Shown: positions 55,001 to 62,213, counted from the first letter of the stretch. The stretch is 64,000 nt of DNA from Clostridiales bacterium (GCA_015056145.1 SVGY01000003.1:124001-188000); one strand, 5' to 3'. The notes: generated from the letters alone by a model not told the origin. Program-made: numbers and translations.

Positions 55001-55358
55001 CCTGACGGTATGCCTCACGGATGGCATAGGTGCATTCGGAGGGGGCGAACCAGTTGCCATAGGAGGCATCGCTGCTTTCCAGCTCGAAGCGGATATTGAA
55101 ACGCAGCTTGTCGCCGGATTCAAATTCGTGGTCGGCGGGATAGGGTTTCAAATATTCGTCGGTAACGTAGATCTCATCTTCGATATAGTCGGAGTATGGG
55201 TCAAAATCCAGCCGGTCGGCAGAGCCTTCCACAGCAAGCGGTGCCACATCAAGGCTTACATCCTGGGAAGTGGCGGCAAATGCTGCGGTGCTCATTTGCC
55301 CCGAAAATACAAGTAATGCCAGCATGAGGGCAGTCAGTTTTTTCATCGTGCACTTCAT
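46083..55358 (-). CDS. Giant Cna-B repeat adhesin with IPQTG sorting signal
   Basis: 3091 residues. Signal peptide (KKLTALMLALLVFSG..., to about 28). An N-terminal collagen-binding-like head leads to several beta-rich domains; a short Asp/Glu/Pro spacer (PDDPEDPDDPENPDDPEDP) lies near residue 740. A first Cna-B domain, fifteen 106-residue Cna-B repeats and one final Cna-B domain follow. Each repeat has FTKVDENG (Lys), LTETAAPEGY (Glu) and ITNTK (Asn), the pattern for intradomain isopeptide bonds. It ends with IPQTG, a membrane helix and a KKRKRYEN tail. ATG 55358 follows TTGGAGGATGCATACAT. Probably a long host- or surface-binding fibre. Confidence 0.93.
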   Translation of the reverse strand: MKCTMKKLTALMLALLVFSGQMSTAAFAATSQDVSLDVAPLAVEGSADRLDFDPYSDYIEDEIYVTDEYLKPYPADHEFESGDKLRFNIRFELESSDASYGNWFAPSECTYAIREAYRQGYFWGGRPTELPQIDENTVFTIPFEGLKNIVGANLPWSYSQRQDGMIQQSSNVAFQWWLDKENEKVCLTFTKNALDGISGYEALTNLYINVSGELDASALEDNNTADFVVGNKEISLPLAANCTPVKTATLVYDQATGNYTAHYTITLDLNRDVDLSKVPLNVLDTRKEGSIIGAPQNVTITSGSGDDVTVTATNTDSLNTRFDLASSDGMLAKGLYTIQYTAPLTKSYDELFSQSGSGFGALTYDQKSNAAKVYKGDTPTGAESNALLTYTPISQYTALSKDVYQDYSNQGYINGIYQMPAADGTMDYYATFYVDARILNEAGSLTITDDAGQWLSHISESPVVMYMEAGLTDWIDPSRLTTPENVSVTYNDNGNVRTFTVTGNPLKPGAYRLVYRMKLKPEAAETALSQGQSLTVPNNAALTKVDQFPVENRQDNATITVPSFDPTAKSYEIITLDDGTRLVRWQLGFRWNFFQDSGVSQIVDRLSGGSYVISDAYPMTILNNYQQCAHITSAQAAADAGVVFSDDGSSFTFTLGKTGNTSEKTNNVYIISYYTQLESADENGIVPTQTNTYETKYRFDDTTGGDSDTVVVELPEDNPDDPEDPDDPENPDDPEDPDDPEDPPVEEPETPVETAPIKSVLTNEFDRASQCFHTKWEVAADLHALPYERLETFIMKDVIPADMQNYMTITDVEVAARSADWGTYIILTENQHYTVSKTSDHEWAVLLNLPAVFETLPTARWIGGNFTTSASLLPEGMAQCHINGAELNYTYGGFDVTTSTTQSNWYQLPKPAKNGWLQNQDVYNSSTGEYGYNQDGKGDLAWQITLKDSKFVNRGESTTVTVTDTLPTTVLSSGETVILMELLEETLQIRSAAMGNGGTAIDNFTLQNNGSTFTLTFDVPGNWSTDSVYILYCCQLTDDYAASLNGDTYLPTVTNAADATWDNYTDHITGSSAMNVVDNRLMKSGSVAVDRSRINYSLTINPRGMDLNADSDILVIKDALNNTNVTYLQNSFVLTDADGNRLARGAAASSSTYHLKFSDDGSSFELEIPDNTSLTLTYIVEPTIQVGQETGNIGNAAQLGSLTKYHQINSFKADISAAGASTAVLLDGQRGVVVFKNDGETDMPLDGATFSIYTVDASLNETLTTKTATSAGGRVLFRFTSDEEGFGFDQVYCLRETAAPEGYAKTDEAWYFYFAQADENGTPIAPSAETQAVLDALDAQGISVTSDYDVKTYTFTAKNTPVTTADFTFTKVDENGVALDGAVFTLVNAEGTVIPAKGDAETGVFAYEDLVAGTYVLTEVAAPEGYDLPDNATWTVTVSEEGAVTVTGDGFDTTNNTITNTKTPEPEPVTADFSFTKVDENGVALDGAVFTLVNAEGTVIPAKDGAEAGVFTYEDLAVGSYVLTEVTAPEGYDLPDNATWTVTVSEEGAVTVTGDGFDTTNNTITNTKTPEPEPVTADFSFTKVDENGAALGGAVFTLVNAEGTVIPAKDGAEAGVFAYEDLVAGSYVLTEVVAPEGYDLPENATWTVTVSEEGAVTVTGDGFDADKATITNTKTPEPEPITADFTFTKVDENGVALDGATFTLTAADGSSIPAKADTADGVFTYEALTAGSYTLTETAAPEGYDLPENATWTVTVSEEGTVSVTGDGFDTAKATITNTKTPEPEPITADFSFTKVDENGVALDGAVFTLVNAEGTVIPAKDGAEAGLFAYEDLAVGSYLLTEVAAPEGYDLPENTTWTVTVAEDGTVSVTGDGFDTDKATITNTKTPEPEPVTADFSFTKVDENGVALDGATFTLTAADGSSIPAKVDTAAGVFTYEALTAGSYTLTETAAPEGYDLPDNATWAVTVSEDGTVSVTGDGFDTTNNTITNIKTPEPEPITADFTFTKVDENGVALDGATFTLTAADGSNIPAKVDTAAGVFTYEALTAGSYTLTETAAPEGYDLPDNATWAVTVSEEGTVSVTGDGFDTDKATITNTKTPEPEPVTADFSFTKVDENGVALDGATFTLTAADGSSIPAKADTADGVFTYETLTAGSYTLTETAAPEGYDLPDNDTWTVTVAEDGTVSVTGDGFDADKATITNIKTPEPEPITADFTFTKVDENGVALDGATFTLTAADGSSIPAKADTAAGVFTYEALTAGNYTLTETAAPEGYDLPANATWTVTVSEEGTVSVTGEGFDTTNNTITNTKTPEPEPVTADFSFTKVDENGLALDGATFTLTAADGSSIPAKVDTADGVFTYEALTAGSYTLTETAAPEGYDLPENATWTVTVSEEGTVSVTGDGFDADKAAITNTKTPEPEPITADFTFTKVDENGVALDGATFTLTAADGSSIPAKADTAAGVFAYEDLVAGSYVLTEVAAPEGYDLPDNATWAVTVSEEGTVSVTGEGFDTTNNTITNTKTPEPEPVTADFTFTKVDENGVALDGATFTLTAADGSSIPAKADTAASVFSYEDLAVGSYVLTEVAAPEGYDLPDNATWTVTVAEDGTVSVTGDGFDTTNNTITNTKTPEPEPVTADFSFTKVDENGVALDGATFTLTAADGSSIPAKVDTADGVFTYEALTAGSYTLTETAAPEGYDLPENATWTVTVSEEGTVSVTGDGFDADKAAITNTKTPEPEPITADFTFTKVDENGVALDGATFTLTAADGSSIPAKADTAAGVFAYEDLVAGSYVLTEVAAPEGYDLPDNATWAVTVSEEGTVSVTGEGFDTTNNTITNTKTPEPEPVTADFSFKKVDENGAALLGATFTFTNAAGQLIYPKAGAPAGVFTYEGLPVGVYTLKETKAPAGYDLPENATWTVTVSENGTITVTGEDFDTSNNTITNTRTRFSFMLTKVDGANRSKKLSGARFSLKGTDYKQIHTTGSDGRITFTDLLPGKYTLLEEKAPDGYLRSSTYQWKVVVYASGRIDVGSKKDVKNSLTLVNHKEGDIPQTGSITWPKTMLLLLGGALYVVGLIMVLPGVFKKRKRYEN
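46520..51275 (-). repeat. Fifteen tandem 318-bp Cna-B coding repeats
   Basis: The period is 318 bp, seen from identical frames at 48598, 48916, 49234 and 49552. The repeats fall into subtypes (VNAEGTVIPAKDGAEAG and LTAADGSSIPAKADTA). A block of about 690 bp at 46806-47497 recurs at 47760-48451, exactly three repeats away, with one mismatch found by eye. Confidence 0.95.
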
Positions 55359-55392
55359 ATGTATGCATCCTCCAAAGTACATTCACTGAAGA

Positions 55393-56409
55393 TTATTCTG
55401 CGGTAACACGCCAGATATAGCCGCTGTTGTAACGGTTGATGATAAAGGTCAGTGTGCTGCTGTTTTCGCCTTCATAGGGATACCATTTGTCGCCGTCAGG
55501 AAGGCGGAATTCCCAGAGAAATACAGGCTCGTGATCAAAGCCTTGAGCAACGGCTTCGAGGGTGACGGAATCCCCCACGGAGACAGGCGAGCTTGCATGC
55601 GTAACAATGGAAACGGAGGGCGCTGCCGTGGGCTCGGGAATCACCTCGGTGGCAGGCTCCTGGGAGGGTTCCTCCGTGAGCTCCGGAGAGGGCTCGGCGG
55701 TGGGCTCTTCCAGAAGCTCCGGAGAGGGCTCGGCGGAGGGTTCCTTCGCAGCTTCCGGCGTGGCTTCGGCATCCGACTGGGGTTCGGGGGTGACATCCTC
55801 CACCGGGTCAGTGATGGTAATGATGCGCAGGGTGATGCCCTGGTGGTCAGTATGGGCTTTGCTGAGTACAGAGGCAGCCGCCTCTGCCTGAGCTTTGTCA
55901 TCCAGCAGCCCCAGCTGATACAGGGGCACATAGGCTTCCATAACGTTTACGCCCTCCTCTGTGCGCAGGGCAACAAGAAGCTGCGCCCAGCTGCCCTGGC
56001 ATTCCGTAACATACAGGTAGGCAGAGCGGGGCAGGGAAACCAGCAGCGTTTCATCGCTCTGGCTTTTTTCGGTATAAAGCCGTGTTTCTGCCTGAGCCCA
56101 TGCATACCCTTCGGTGAAGGGGCAGGGCGTTTCCTTCGGGGCGGCAGTGGGCGTGGCAGAGGGAGCAGCGGTGTTTGCGGCGGGGGAAGGCCCGGCTTCC
56201 GTGGGTTCAGGCACGATGACGGCTTCCCGGGTTTCTTCGGTTGCAACCGGCTCTCCTTCGGCGGGGGCAGTGGTTTCTGTCGGAAGGCTGACCTCTTCGG
56301 CAGAAACGGGCGAAGTTTCTGCTTCCGCAAGGCCGCAAAGAGGCGTTAAAACAAGCATAGCCATAATGAATACGGACAAAAGGCGTTTTTTCATTTGGAT
56401 GTTGGTCAT
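55393..56409 (-). CDS. Secreted SH3/Ig-like protein with Pro-Glu repeats
   Basis: 338 residues. Signal peptide (to about 31), then a Thr/Pro/Glu-rich stretch, an SH3-like segment (TRLYTEKSQSDETLLVSLPR, VTECQGSWAQLLV), a repeated Pro-Glu linker (EPSAEPSPELLEEPTAEPSP) and a C-terminal Ig-like domain with a terminal IWRVTAE. No sorting signal. It is the first gene of the adhesin operon (34 bases upstream of it), so it may help present the adhesin. RBS AGGAGGTACTTTACC. Confidence 0.75.
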   Translation of the reverse strand: MTNIQMKKRLLSVFIMAMLVLTPLCGLAEAETSPVSAEEVSLPTETTAPAEGEPVATEETREAVIVPEPTEAGPSPAANTAAPSATPTAAPKETPCPFTEGYAWAQAETRLYTEKSQSDETLLVSLPRSAYLYVTECQGSWAQLLVALRTEEGVNVMEAYVPLYQLGLLDDKAQAEAAASVLSKAHTDHQGITLRIITITDPVEDVTPEPQSDAEATPEAAKEPSAEPSPELLEEPTAEPSPELTEEPSQEPATEVIPEPTAAPSVSIVTHASSPVSVGDSVTLEAVAQGFDHEPVFLWEFRLPDGDKWYPYEGENSSTLTFIINRYNSGYIWRVTAE

Positions 56410-56538
56410 GGTAAAGTACCTCCTGCTGGATTACTGAAAATGACGCATGCTGATTTTTGTGTGCTGCATCTGGCGTTGTGTATGCGCAGAAAAAGTGCAA
56501 TCGTTTTCACGGATGTACACCTATAAATATTCTATCAT

Positions 56539-56567
56539 ATTATAGCATTGTTGCAGGATTGGTTCAA
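56539..56567 (-). promoter_or_regulatory. Promoter of the adhesin operon
   Basis: Minus strand: TTGAAC, 17 bases, TATAAT with an extended TGC. Confidence 0.7.
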
Positions 56568-56654
56568 TCCATTTGATATTAAGGAACTGTTTACATATAT
56601 AACATTTTTGAAAAAAAAGGATTTTCATGCCTGGTAGGGACTGAAAGCATTGAA

Positions 56655-56691
56655 CCCCTATGTTGCAAAATACATCTTTGCAACATAGGGG
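56655..56691 (-). terminator. Long hairpin after the sugar operon
   Basis: CCCCTATGTTGCAAA and TTTGCAACATAGGGG form a 15-bp perfect stem just after the ROK kinase stop. It lacks a clean T run on the minus strand, so it may be a factor-dependent terminator or 3'-end stabiliser. Confidence 0.6.
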
Positions 56692-56701
56692 ATGAAAAAT
56701 G

Positions 56702-57577
56702 TCAGATGTTTTCTTTTGTTTTCAGGTTGTATACGGCGCCGATGAGGTTTGCGCCATTTCTGTGGCGACAGCGCTTTACCACGGGCAGGGCCGGAAGACC
56801 ACGCAGCTGAACCTGACGCTGAATTTCAGCATTCAAAAGGGGAATCAACTCCTCCCATGCGGTAATACCGCCGCCCAGCAGGAAGGCTTTGGGATCCAGC
56901 ACATACTGCATGGTAATGATGGTGTTGGCCAGATGGCTGAAGAAGCCTGTGCAGCAGGAGTCAGCTGCCGCATCTTTGTTTCTGCGCTGATACATCTGGG
57001 CAATATTGATTTTTTCACCTGTGAGGGAAAAATATCTTTCTTCTACCTGTACCGGGGCACACAGGCCGGAAAAGCCACTTTCCGCATCGTAGCTGGGGAA
57101 GGCGTAGCCTACGTCACCTGCAAGGAAATGAGCGCCCTCGTATACCTGGTTTTTATAAATGACGCCGCCGCCCAGACCGGTACCTAACACCAAAGCGCAA
57201 AAGCTGTCCAGGTCGATGGCATTGCCTGTCCATTTTTCTCCCAGAGCGGCACAGTTGCCGTCCTTTTCCACTTGAATGGGTACAGGGAGCAGTTTGCGAA
57301 GTTCGTAATAGTTTTCGCCTACAAGGTATTGCAGCGACGGGGCAATGCAGGGAGTTACGTCTCCAGTGTGCGGGTTGATGCCCCCGCAGGAAGAGATGCC
57401 CACGCCCGCAAGGTGATACTCGGTATCCAGACTGCGAAAGCAGTTCACGATGGCCAGTTGAAAGGCGGGATAATCTGCGGGAATAGGCATGGAATCGCTA
57501 TAGACGATTGTACCAAGATCATCCACAACACCGGTTTTGATTCTGCTCCCGCCTACGTCAATGCCAAGATAATTCAC
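56702..57577 (-). CDS. ROK-family sugar kinase
   Basis: 291 residues from GTG 57577 behind GGAGATATTACC. It has the ATP-binding DVGGSRIKTG, EKDGNCAALGEKW and LVLGTGLGGGVI of ROK kinases. The zinc motif CGCGxxGCxE is not seen; FSGLCAPVQVEERY lies in its place, as in some divergent members. Next to a ribulose/allulose-phosphate epimerase it may act like allose or allulose kinase (AlsK), but this is inference. Last gene of the sugar operon. Confidence 0.88.
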   Translation of the reverse strand: MNYLGIDVGGSRIKTGVVDDLGTIVYSDSMPIPADYPAFQLAIVNCFRSLDTEYHLAGVGISSCGGINPHTGDVTPCIAPSLQYLVGENYYELRKLLPVPIQVEKDGNCAALGEKWTGNAIDLDSFCALVLGTGLGGGVIYKNQVYEGAHFLAGDVGYAFPSYDAESGFSGLCAPVQVEERYFSLTGEKINIAQMYQRRNKDAAADSCCTGFFSHLANTIITMQYVLDPKAFLLGGGITAWEELIPLLNAEIQRQVQLRGLPALPVVKRCRHRNGANLIGAVYNLKTKENI

Positions 57578-57599
57578 GGTAATATCTCCGTTTCTTCGG

Positions 57600-58256
57600 T
57601 TATTCTTCAAGGGCCATAAGTTCGGGCACAATGTCTCCATAGGGTCTGGCTTTGCCAAAAAGGGCAGCGGTACCCAGTACAAAGCTGTCCACGCCCATGC
57701 GGGCAAGCCGCTGGATTTTGTCCGGAGCCGTAGCGCCATCCACCTCTATATCAAAGCAAAGCCCTTTCTCCCGGCGCAGGGTACAGAGCCTGTTGATCTT
57801 ATCGGCCACAAATTCCAGGAACTGCTGTCCTGCAAAGCCGGGATTCACCGTCATCACCAGCACAAAATCCAGCTCCGGCAGCAGATCCTCTATGGCGCTG
57901 AGGGAGGTGCCCGGGTTGATGGCGATGCCTGCCTGTATGCCCCTTTGCCTGATCAGGCTGATGAGGCGGTGATGGTGAATGCAGGCCTCCTGGTGGAAGC
58001 AGAGCCGCTGCACAGGCAAATCGAGGAAGCAGTGAATGGCTGCATCGGCGTTGTTTACCATCAGGTGCACATCCAGCTCTTTTTTGGAAAGGGCTGCCAC
58101 GGCCCTGATATCGTTGCTGCCAAGGGCGAAGTTTGGCACAAAGTTGCCGTCCATAATATCGATGTGGTAGCCTGCGATATCTGTTGCATTCAGAAGAGAT
58201 ATTTCTTCCTTCAGGTTTGCAAAATCCACGCACATCAAAGAAGGATAAAGTTTCAT
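57600..58256 (-). CDS. Ribulose-/allulose-phosphate 3-epimerase family
   Basis: 218 residues, a TIM barrel with the family motifs YPSLMCVDFANL, HIDIMDGNFVPN, DVHLMV and EVDGA. The 3-epimerase interconverts ribulose-5-P/xylulose-5-P or allulose-6-P/fructose-6-P. Gene order with a ROK kinase favours the AlsE type, but sequence alone does not separate them. ATG 58256 follows AAGGAGTATACTTCG. Confidence 0.85.
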   Translation of the reverse strand: MKLYPSLMCVDFANLKEEISLLNATDIAGYHIDIMDGNFVPNFALGSNDIRAVAALSKKELDVHLMVNNADAAIHCFLDLPVQRLCFHQEACIHHHRLISLIRQRGIQAGIAINPGTSLSAIEDLLPELDFVLVMTVNPGFAGQQFLEFVADKINRLCTLRREKGLCFDIEVDGATAPDKIQRLARMGVDSFVLGTAALFGKARPYGDIVPELMALEE

Positions 58257-58269
58257 CGAAGTATACTCC

Positions 58270-59166
58270 TTATTTGGGGCGGGCAACAGCCACGCTGGCC
58301 CTGCCGGCAAATGAGATTTTTTCATGGGGCAAAAGAATCAGGCTGGAACCCATTTTCACAGTTGTATCCTCCAGCTGCATTTCGCCCTCCAGCAAAGTAA
58401 CCACGCAGAAAACCCCGCTGCTGTTTTCAAGGGAACCTTCCACATCTTTTATCTCAACGGTGTAGTAGCTGTGGTCCTGCAGCTTTTCCTTCTCGCAGGG
58501 AACGCTGCAGGAGCGGTTGTCCACGCTGATCACCTCCAGCGCCTTGCTCAATTGCAGGGGTCGTTTGTTGCCGGAAGCATCGGTGCGGTCGTAATCGTAG
58601 AAACGATAGGTAATATCCGTGGACTGCTGGATCTCATACACCAGCGAACCTGCCGTCAGCGCATGGAGCGTGCCGCTTTGGACATACACATAATCATTCT
58701 TCTTCACAGGCAGCCGGTCGATGATATCCTCCCAGCGGTTTTCGCTGATCCGCTGATGAACCTCTTCCAGGGTGGAGCATTTACAGCCGTTGATGATTGC
58801 ACCTTCCTCAGGCGCCTGCAGAAAAAGCCAGGATTCGTTTTTCCCAAAGGGCTTGTTTTCTTTGCTCCGGGCATAGTCATCCCCGGGGTGGATCTGGATG
58901 GAGAGGTTTTCCTTTGCATCCACAAAGCCGATCAGCAAAGGGAATTCGTCATATTTGTCATACCCGAAAAGCGGGCGGTTTTCCCTGTATACCTGCCACA
59001 GGCTCATTCCGGCGAAGGGGCCGTTCAAAACAGTGCAGGTCAGTTCCTGGTTGGCGGCAGCGGTGTACAGCTGGCCAAGGTTGGATATGGTTTGATCGCC
59101 GCCGAAAGCATACAACCTGTCAGAACCCCAGATAGTGGCTTTAGAAACCGTCGATAGAACAAGCAT
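58270..59166 (-). CDS. manA: Mannose-6-phosphate isomerase, class I
   Basis: 298 residues. Zinc ligands Gln91, His93 (IQIHPGD), Glu111 (NESW) and His168 (SGTLHAL) are all present. It converts mannose-6-P and fructose-6-P. It overlaps the GH1 stop by one base, so translation is coupled. RBS AAGGAGAATCTCTG. Confidence 0.93.
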   Translation of the reverse strand: MLVLSTVSKATIWGSDRLYAFGGDQTISNLGQLYTAAANQELTCTVLNGPFAGMSLWQVYRENRPLFGYDKYDEFPLLIGFVDAKENLSIQIHPGDDYARSKENKPFGKNESWLFLQAPEEGAIINGCKCSTLEEVHQRISENRWEDIIDRLPVKKNDYVYVQSGTLHALTAGSLVYEIQQSTDITYRFYDYDRTDASGNKRPLQLSKALEVISVDNRSCSVPCEKEKLQDHSYYTVEIKDVEGSLENSSGVFCVVTLLEGEMQLEDTTVKMGSSLILLPHEKISFAGRASVAVARPK

Positions 59167-60578
59167 CAGAGATTCTCCTTGTACTCAAAGGTGTTGGAAT
59201 CAGAAAGCGCTTTGTAGAAAGCAGCGGATTTTTTCAGGCGACGCTTGAAGCCGTCCTCAATATCCACTTCCACAAGCCCATAGCGATTTTTGAAGGCATT
59301 GTAGGGGGAACAGTTATCGATGGAAGCAAAGAGCCAGTAACCATGGCAGTTGCAGCCTTCGCTGACCGCTTTGGACAGCCAGGCAAGGTGTTCGCTGATA
59401 AAATCGATGCGGTAGTCATCCTGGATGATGCCGCTTTCATCCCGATAGATGCCCTCGTTCTGCACACCCATGCCGGATTCGGATACCAGCCACTTCACGT
59501 TGCCATATTCGTTCTTGATGCGCATGCCGATATCATACAGGCATTTGGGGTAGATTTCCCAGCCCCGGAAGGGGTTCATGCGCTTGCCGGGCATATCGTA
59601 ATTATCAAAATACTTGCCGGGGCAGAAGGGTTGGCTGTCATCCCAAGGTGTTTCCTTTGCCATGACCCGCATGGGCTGATAGTAGTTCACACCCAGGATA
59701 TCCACGGTGTTTTCCCGAAGAAGCGCTTTGTCCTCTTGGGTAAAATCGAACATAAGGCCCTCCTTCCCAAGAATATCCAGATACAGCTCCGGATAGCAGC
59801 CCTTCACCGCCGGGTCGAGGAAATTACCCCAGTAGAAAGCCCGGGCAACCTCTGCGGCATAGCAATCGCCGGGATCGTTTTCATCCCGGGGGATTACATG
59901 GGAGGCGTTAAGGATGACACCGATTTCGCCCTCCATCTTCATTTCCCGGAAAAGCTTGATAACCTTGGCCGTTGCCATGACTTTGCCATGCATCCAGCGA
60001 TAAGCCCGGGCAGGGTTTTTCTCATTAGGCCACCAGAATCCATCCTGAAAGCAAAGCTGGGGGATGACCACCGGCTCGTTGAAGGTGAACCACATTTTCA
60101 CCCGGTCGCCGTAGCGCAAAAAAGCCTCCCGGGCGTACTGGACAAACTTGTCCACAACGATTCTGGTGGCATATCCGTCGTATTTTTCGTAAAGATAAGC
60201 AGGCAATTCCCAGTGCTCCAGGCAAAGCACGGGTTCGATGCCGTTTTCCATCAGGCAGTCGATCACATCGGAGTAATACTGTGCGGCTGCCTCGTTGACG
60301 GTTACAGCCTCGTAATCATCAATGAAACGGGACCAGTCAATGTTAAATCGATACTGCCGGATGCCTGCCCTGGCAAACATGGCAATGTCTTCTCTGTAAT
60401 GGTGATAAAGATCGCAGGCCACATCCGGGCCCACTTCGCCAAACCAGCGTTCCTTATCGTTTTCCCACATCAGATGAGGAAAATGTTTCTGATGGGGCAG
60501 CTTGTCAGCTTCGCCTTCCATTTGCCACGCAGCGCCCGTTGCACCGATTTTGAAAGCCTCCGGAAAGGTATACTTCAT
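59166..60578 (-). CDS. GH1 family glycosidase
   Basis: 470 residues. Acid/base Glu168 (TFNEP) and nucleophile Glu368 (VSESGMG) are in place. IDNCSPYNAFKNRYGLVEVD near the end has Ser, Lys and Tyr in positions that loosely recall 6-phospho-glycosidases, but no PTS genes are visible. It starts the operon with the isomerase, epimerase and kinase. RBS AAAGGAGACAAAAATT. Confidence 0.9.
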   Translation of the reverse strand: MKYTFPEAFKIGATGAAWQMEGEADKLPHQKHFPHLMWENDKERWFGEVGPDVACDLYHHYREDIAMFARAGIRQYRFNIDWSRFIDDYEAVTVNEAAAQYYSDVIDCLMENGIEPVLCLEHWELPAYLYEKYDGYATRIVVDKFVQYAREAFLRYGDRVKMWFTFNEPVVIPQLCFQDGFWWPNEKNPARAYRWMHGKVMATAKVIKLFREMKMEGEIGVILNASHVIPRDENDPGDCYAAEVARAFYWGNFLDPAVKGCYPELYLDILGKEGLMFDFTQEDKALLRENTVDILGVNYYQPMRVMAKETPWDDSQPFCPGKYFDNYDMPGKRMNPFRGWEIYPKCLYDIGMRIKNEYGNVKWLVSESGMGVQNEGIYRDESGIIQDDYRIDFISEHLAWLSKAVSEGCNCHGYWLFASIDNCSPYNAFKNRYGLVEVDIEDGFKRRLKKSAAFYKALSDSNTFEYKENL

Positions 60579-60612
60579 AATTTTTGTCTCCTTTACCTAA
60601 CCCTTTTGTCAT

Positions 60613-60641
60613 ATTTTGCAATAGCGGGAGGGCTTTGTCAA
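60613..60641 (-). promoter_or_regulatory. Promoter of the sugar operon
   Basis: Minus strand: TTGACA, 17 bases, CAAAAT. Confidence 0.6.
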
Positions 60642-60706
60642 GGTCGAGGAAAACATAATGGGTGTTTTTGTTCTTTTTGAGACGAATGCATTTGAAAACA
60701 AAACAG

Positions 60707-60740
60707 AAAAACCGCCGATTTCCTAACAAAATCAGCGATT
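60707..60740 (-). terminator. Terminator of the HD-GYP gene
   Basis: ATCGCTGATTT and AAATCGGCGGT pair on the minus strand (with G-T pairs), then TTTTTCTG. A similar sequence lies at 62487-62515. Confidence 0.7.
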
Positions 60741-60773
60741 CATGCAGGGCGTGCCTGGGCGGAAACCGTGGGT

Positions 60774-61415
60774 TCAGCCGATGGTTATTTCCAAACTCGT
60801 TTTGTTTTCTTCCCGATAAACAGCCGTCAGCTCGTCCCAATGGGCAAGGGCGGTCATGGCTACCTGAGGATCATACATGATGCCGATACCTTTTTCAATT
60901 TCGCTACGGCAGGTATCCAGCGGCAAAGCACGCCGGTATGCCCTGGCGGAGGCCATGGCGTCAATGGAATCGCATACAGCAATGATGCGAGAACCCAGCG
61001 GAATGTAGGATAGCTCTGTGTTGTCGGGATATCCCCGACCATCGTACCGTTCATGGTGATGCAGAACGATCTCGGCGATTTCCTCAAAGCCAGGGGATTC
61101 GCACAGGATCTCCGCACCTATTTTGGTATGATCCTTCATCACGGACCATTCATCGTTGCTCAGTCGGTCAGGCTTACGCAGAATTGCATCGGGGATACCG
61201 ATTTTGCCAATATCGTGCAGATGGGCGGCAATGTGGATGGTGCGGGTTTCTTCCGGACTCAGCCCCAGATAGCCGCACAGCAGGCATGCCATATCGCTGA
61301 CCCGGAGAGAATGATGGCCGGTATAAGGGTCTCTGGCATCCAGCGCATTGGTGATGCAGTCTACAAGGCCGTGAGCCTCAAACTTGTCTTCGCAGTTGCA
61401 GTTTCGATGATCCAT
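60774..61415 (-). CDS. HD-GYP domain phosphodiesterase
   Basis: 213 residues, nearly all a compact HD-GYP domain: HLHDIGKIGIPDAI (His67, Asp68), RLSNDEWSVMKDHTKIG and HHHERYDGRGYP. Such proteins usually degrade cyclic di-GMP. There is no sensor domain, so it is likely soluble and constitutive or partner-controlled. RBS ACGGAGGCAAAC. Confidence 0.92.
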   Translation of the reverse strand: MDHRNCNCEDKFEAHGLVDCITNALDARDPYTGHHSLRVSDMACLLCGYLGLSPEETRTIHIAAHLHDIGKIGIPDAILRKPDRLSNDEWSVMKDHTKIGAEILCESPGFEEIAEIVLHHHERYDGRGYPDNTELSYIPLGSRIIAVCDSIDAMASARAYRRALPLDTCRSEIEKGIGIMYDPQVAMTALAHWDELTAVYREENKTSLEITIG

Positions 61416-61510
61416 GTTTGCCTCCGTAGCAAGTGTTCAATGAATACACTCTAATTTTATCACGGTCATGATGAAGAAACAAGAAAAGAAGGATTAAGAT
61501 TTACTGCAAA

Positions 61511-61562
61511 TGTTCAAACAGAAGAACAACATTCTGCGGTGTGGCTGCATACATGGAGAACA
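61511..61562 (-). pseudogene. Fragment of a WYL regulator gene
   Basis: 52 bases match 63851-63903 inside the intact WYL gene with few differences. Translated on the minus strand it reads FSMYAATPQNVVLLFE; the intact gene has FSMYAGTPQNVVLLFE. The rest of the gene is absent here. Confidence 0.75.
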
Positions 61563-61829
61563 GTTGCGAAAGGCGGAGCGTACTATGGCAGCAAGGTATT
61601 GTGTAGCAGACTACGTTCAGAAAACCATCTTCATCAATAAACCTCTTTGTTTTATTTCGCTATAATGGGTGAGGTTTGTCAAGGCAGCCAAAAAAACATC
61701 CGCTTTTTGTCGGGCGATCGTTCCCCGAAATACAGAAGATGCAATCGGAATAGATATGTCTTTTTTGGCGTTCTGCCTAAATCGCTACTGACAAGAGCGG
61801 AAATAATGTCGAATGCCACAAACAAGAGC

Positions 61830-61858
61830 TTGACATTTTGAGGCGTACGTTGTAACAT
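61830..61858 (+). promoter_or_regulatory. Promoter of the DUF4190-like gene
   Basis: TTGACA, 17 bases, TAACAT. Confidence 0.55.
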
Positions 61859-61973
61859 AAACCCACCAAAAGAACGCAGCTGCATAATAATTCGAATCCT
61901 TCTTTTGGTGTCAGCGGTTTCCCCGAGTGCGGGAACGGCTTGGTTAGCAACATACTTTTATGAGGTGAAAACA

Positions 61974-62213
61974 ATGAAAAAGAATAACGGTCTTTCTATC
62001 GCTGGTTTTGTGGTATCTTGCTGTTCTATTCTCATTCCCATTTATGGCCTCGTGGGTCTGGTAGGCATGATCCTTTCCATCGTCGGTCGCATTCAGGCCT
62101 CAAAGAACGGGCAGGCGACTGGTTTGGCCAACGCCGGTATCATTCTGGGTGCGATCATGCTGGCTGGTGGCCTGATCACGATCGGAATCGCTATCGGAGC
62201 AGCGGGTATCTGA
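61974..62213 (+). CDS. Small DUF4190-like membrane protein
   Basis: 79 residues with two membrane helices and a Gly-rich turn: LSIAGFVVSCCSILIPIYGL, GRIQASKNGQATGLANAGII. This is the DUF4190 pattern. Function unknown. ATG 61974 follows GAGGTGAAAACA. It sits alone in the variable region. Confidence 0.75.
   Translation: MKKNNGLSIAGFVVSCCSILIPIYGLVGLVGMILSIVGRIQASKNGQATGLANAGIILGAIMLAGGLITIGIAIGAAGI

Larger units (their letters stand above)
61416..61973. other. Gene-poor region with a WYL-gene scar
   Basis: No intact gene was found. It contains the WYL fragment at 61511-61562, a promoter at 61830 for the next small gene and A/T-rich filler. An imperfect inverted repeat (AGTGT..ACACT) at about 61432-61450 may be an operator for the HD-GYP gene. 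Confidence 0.5.
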
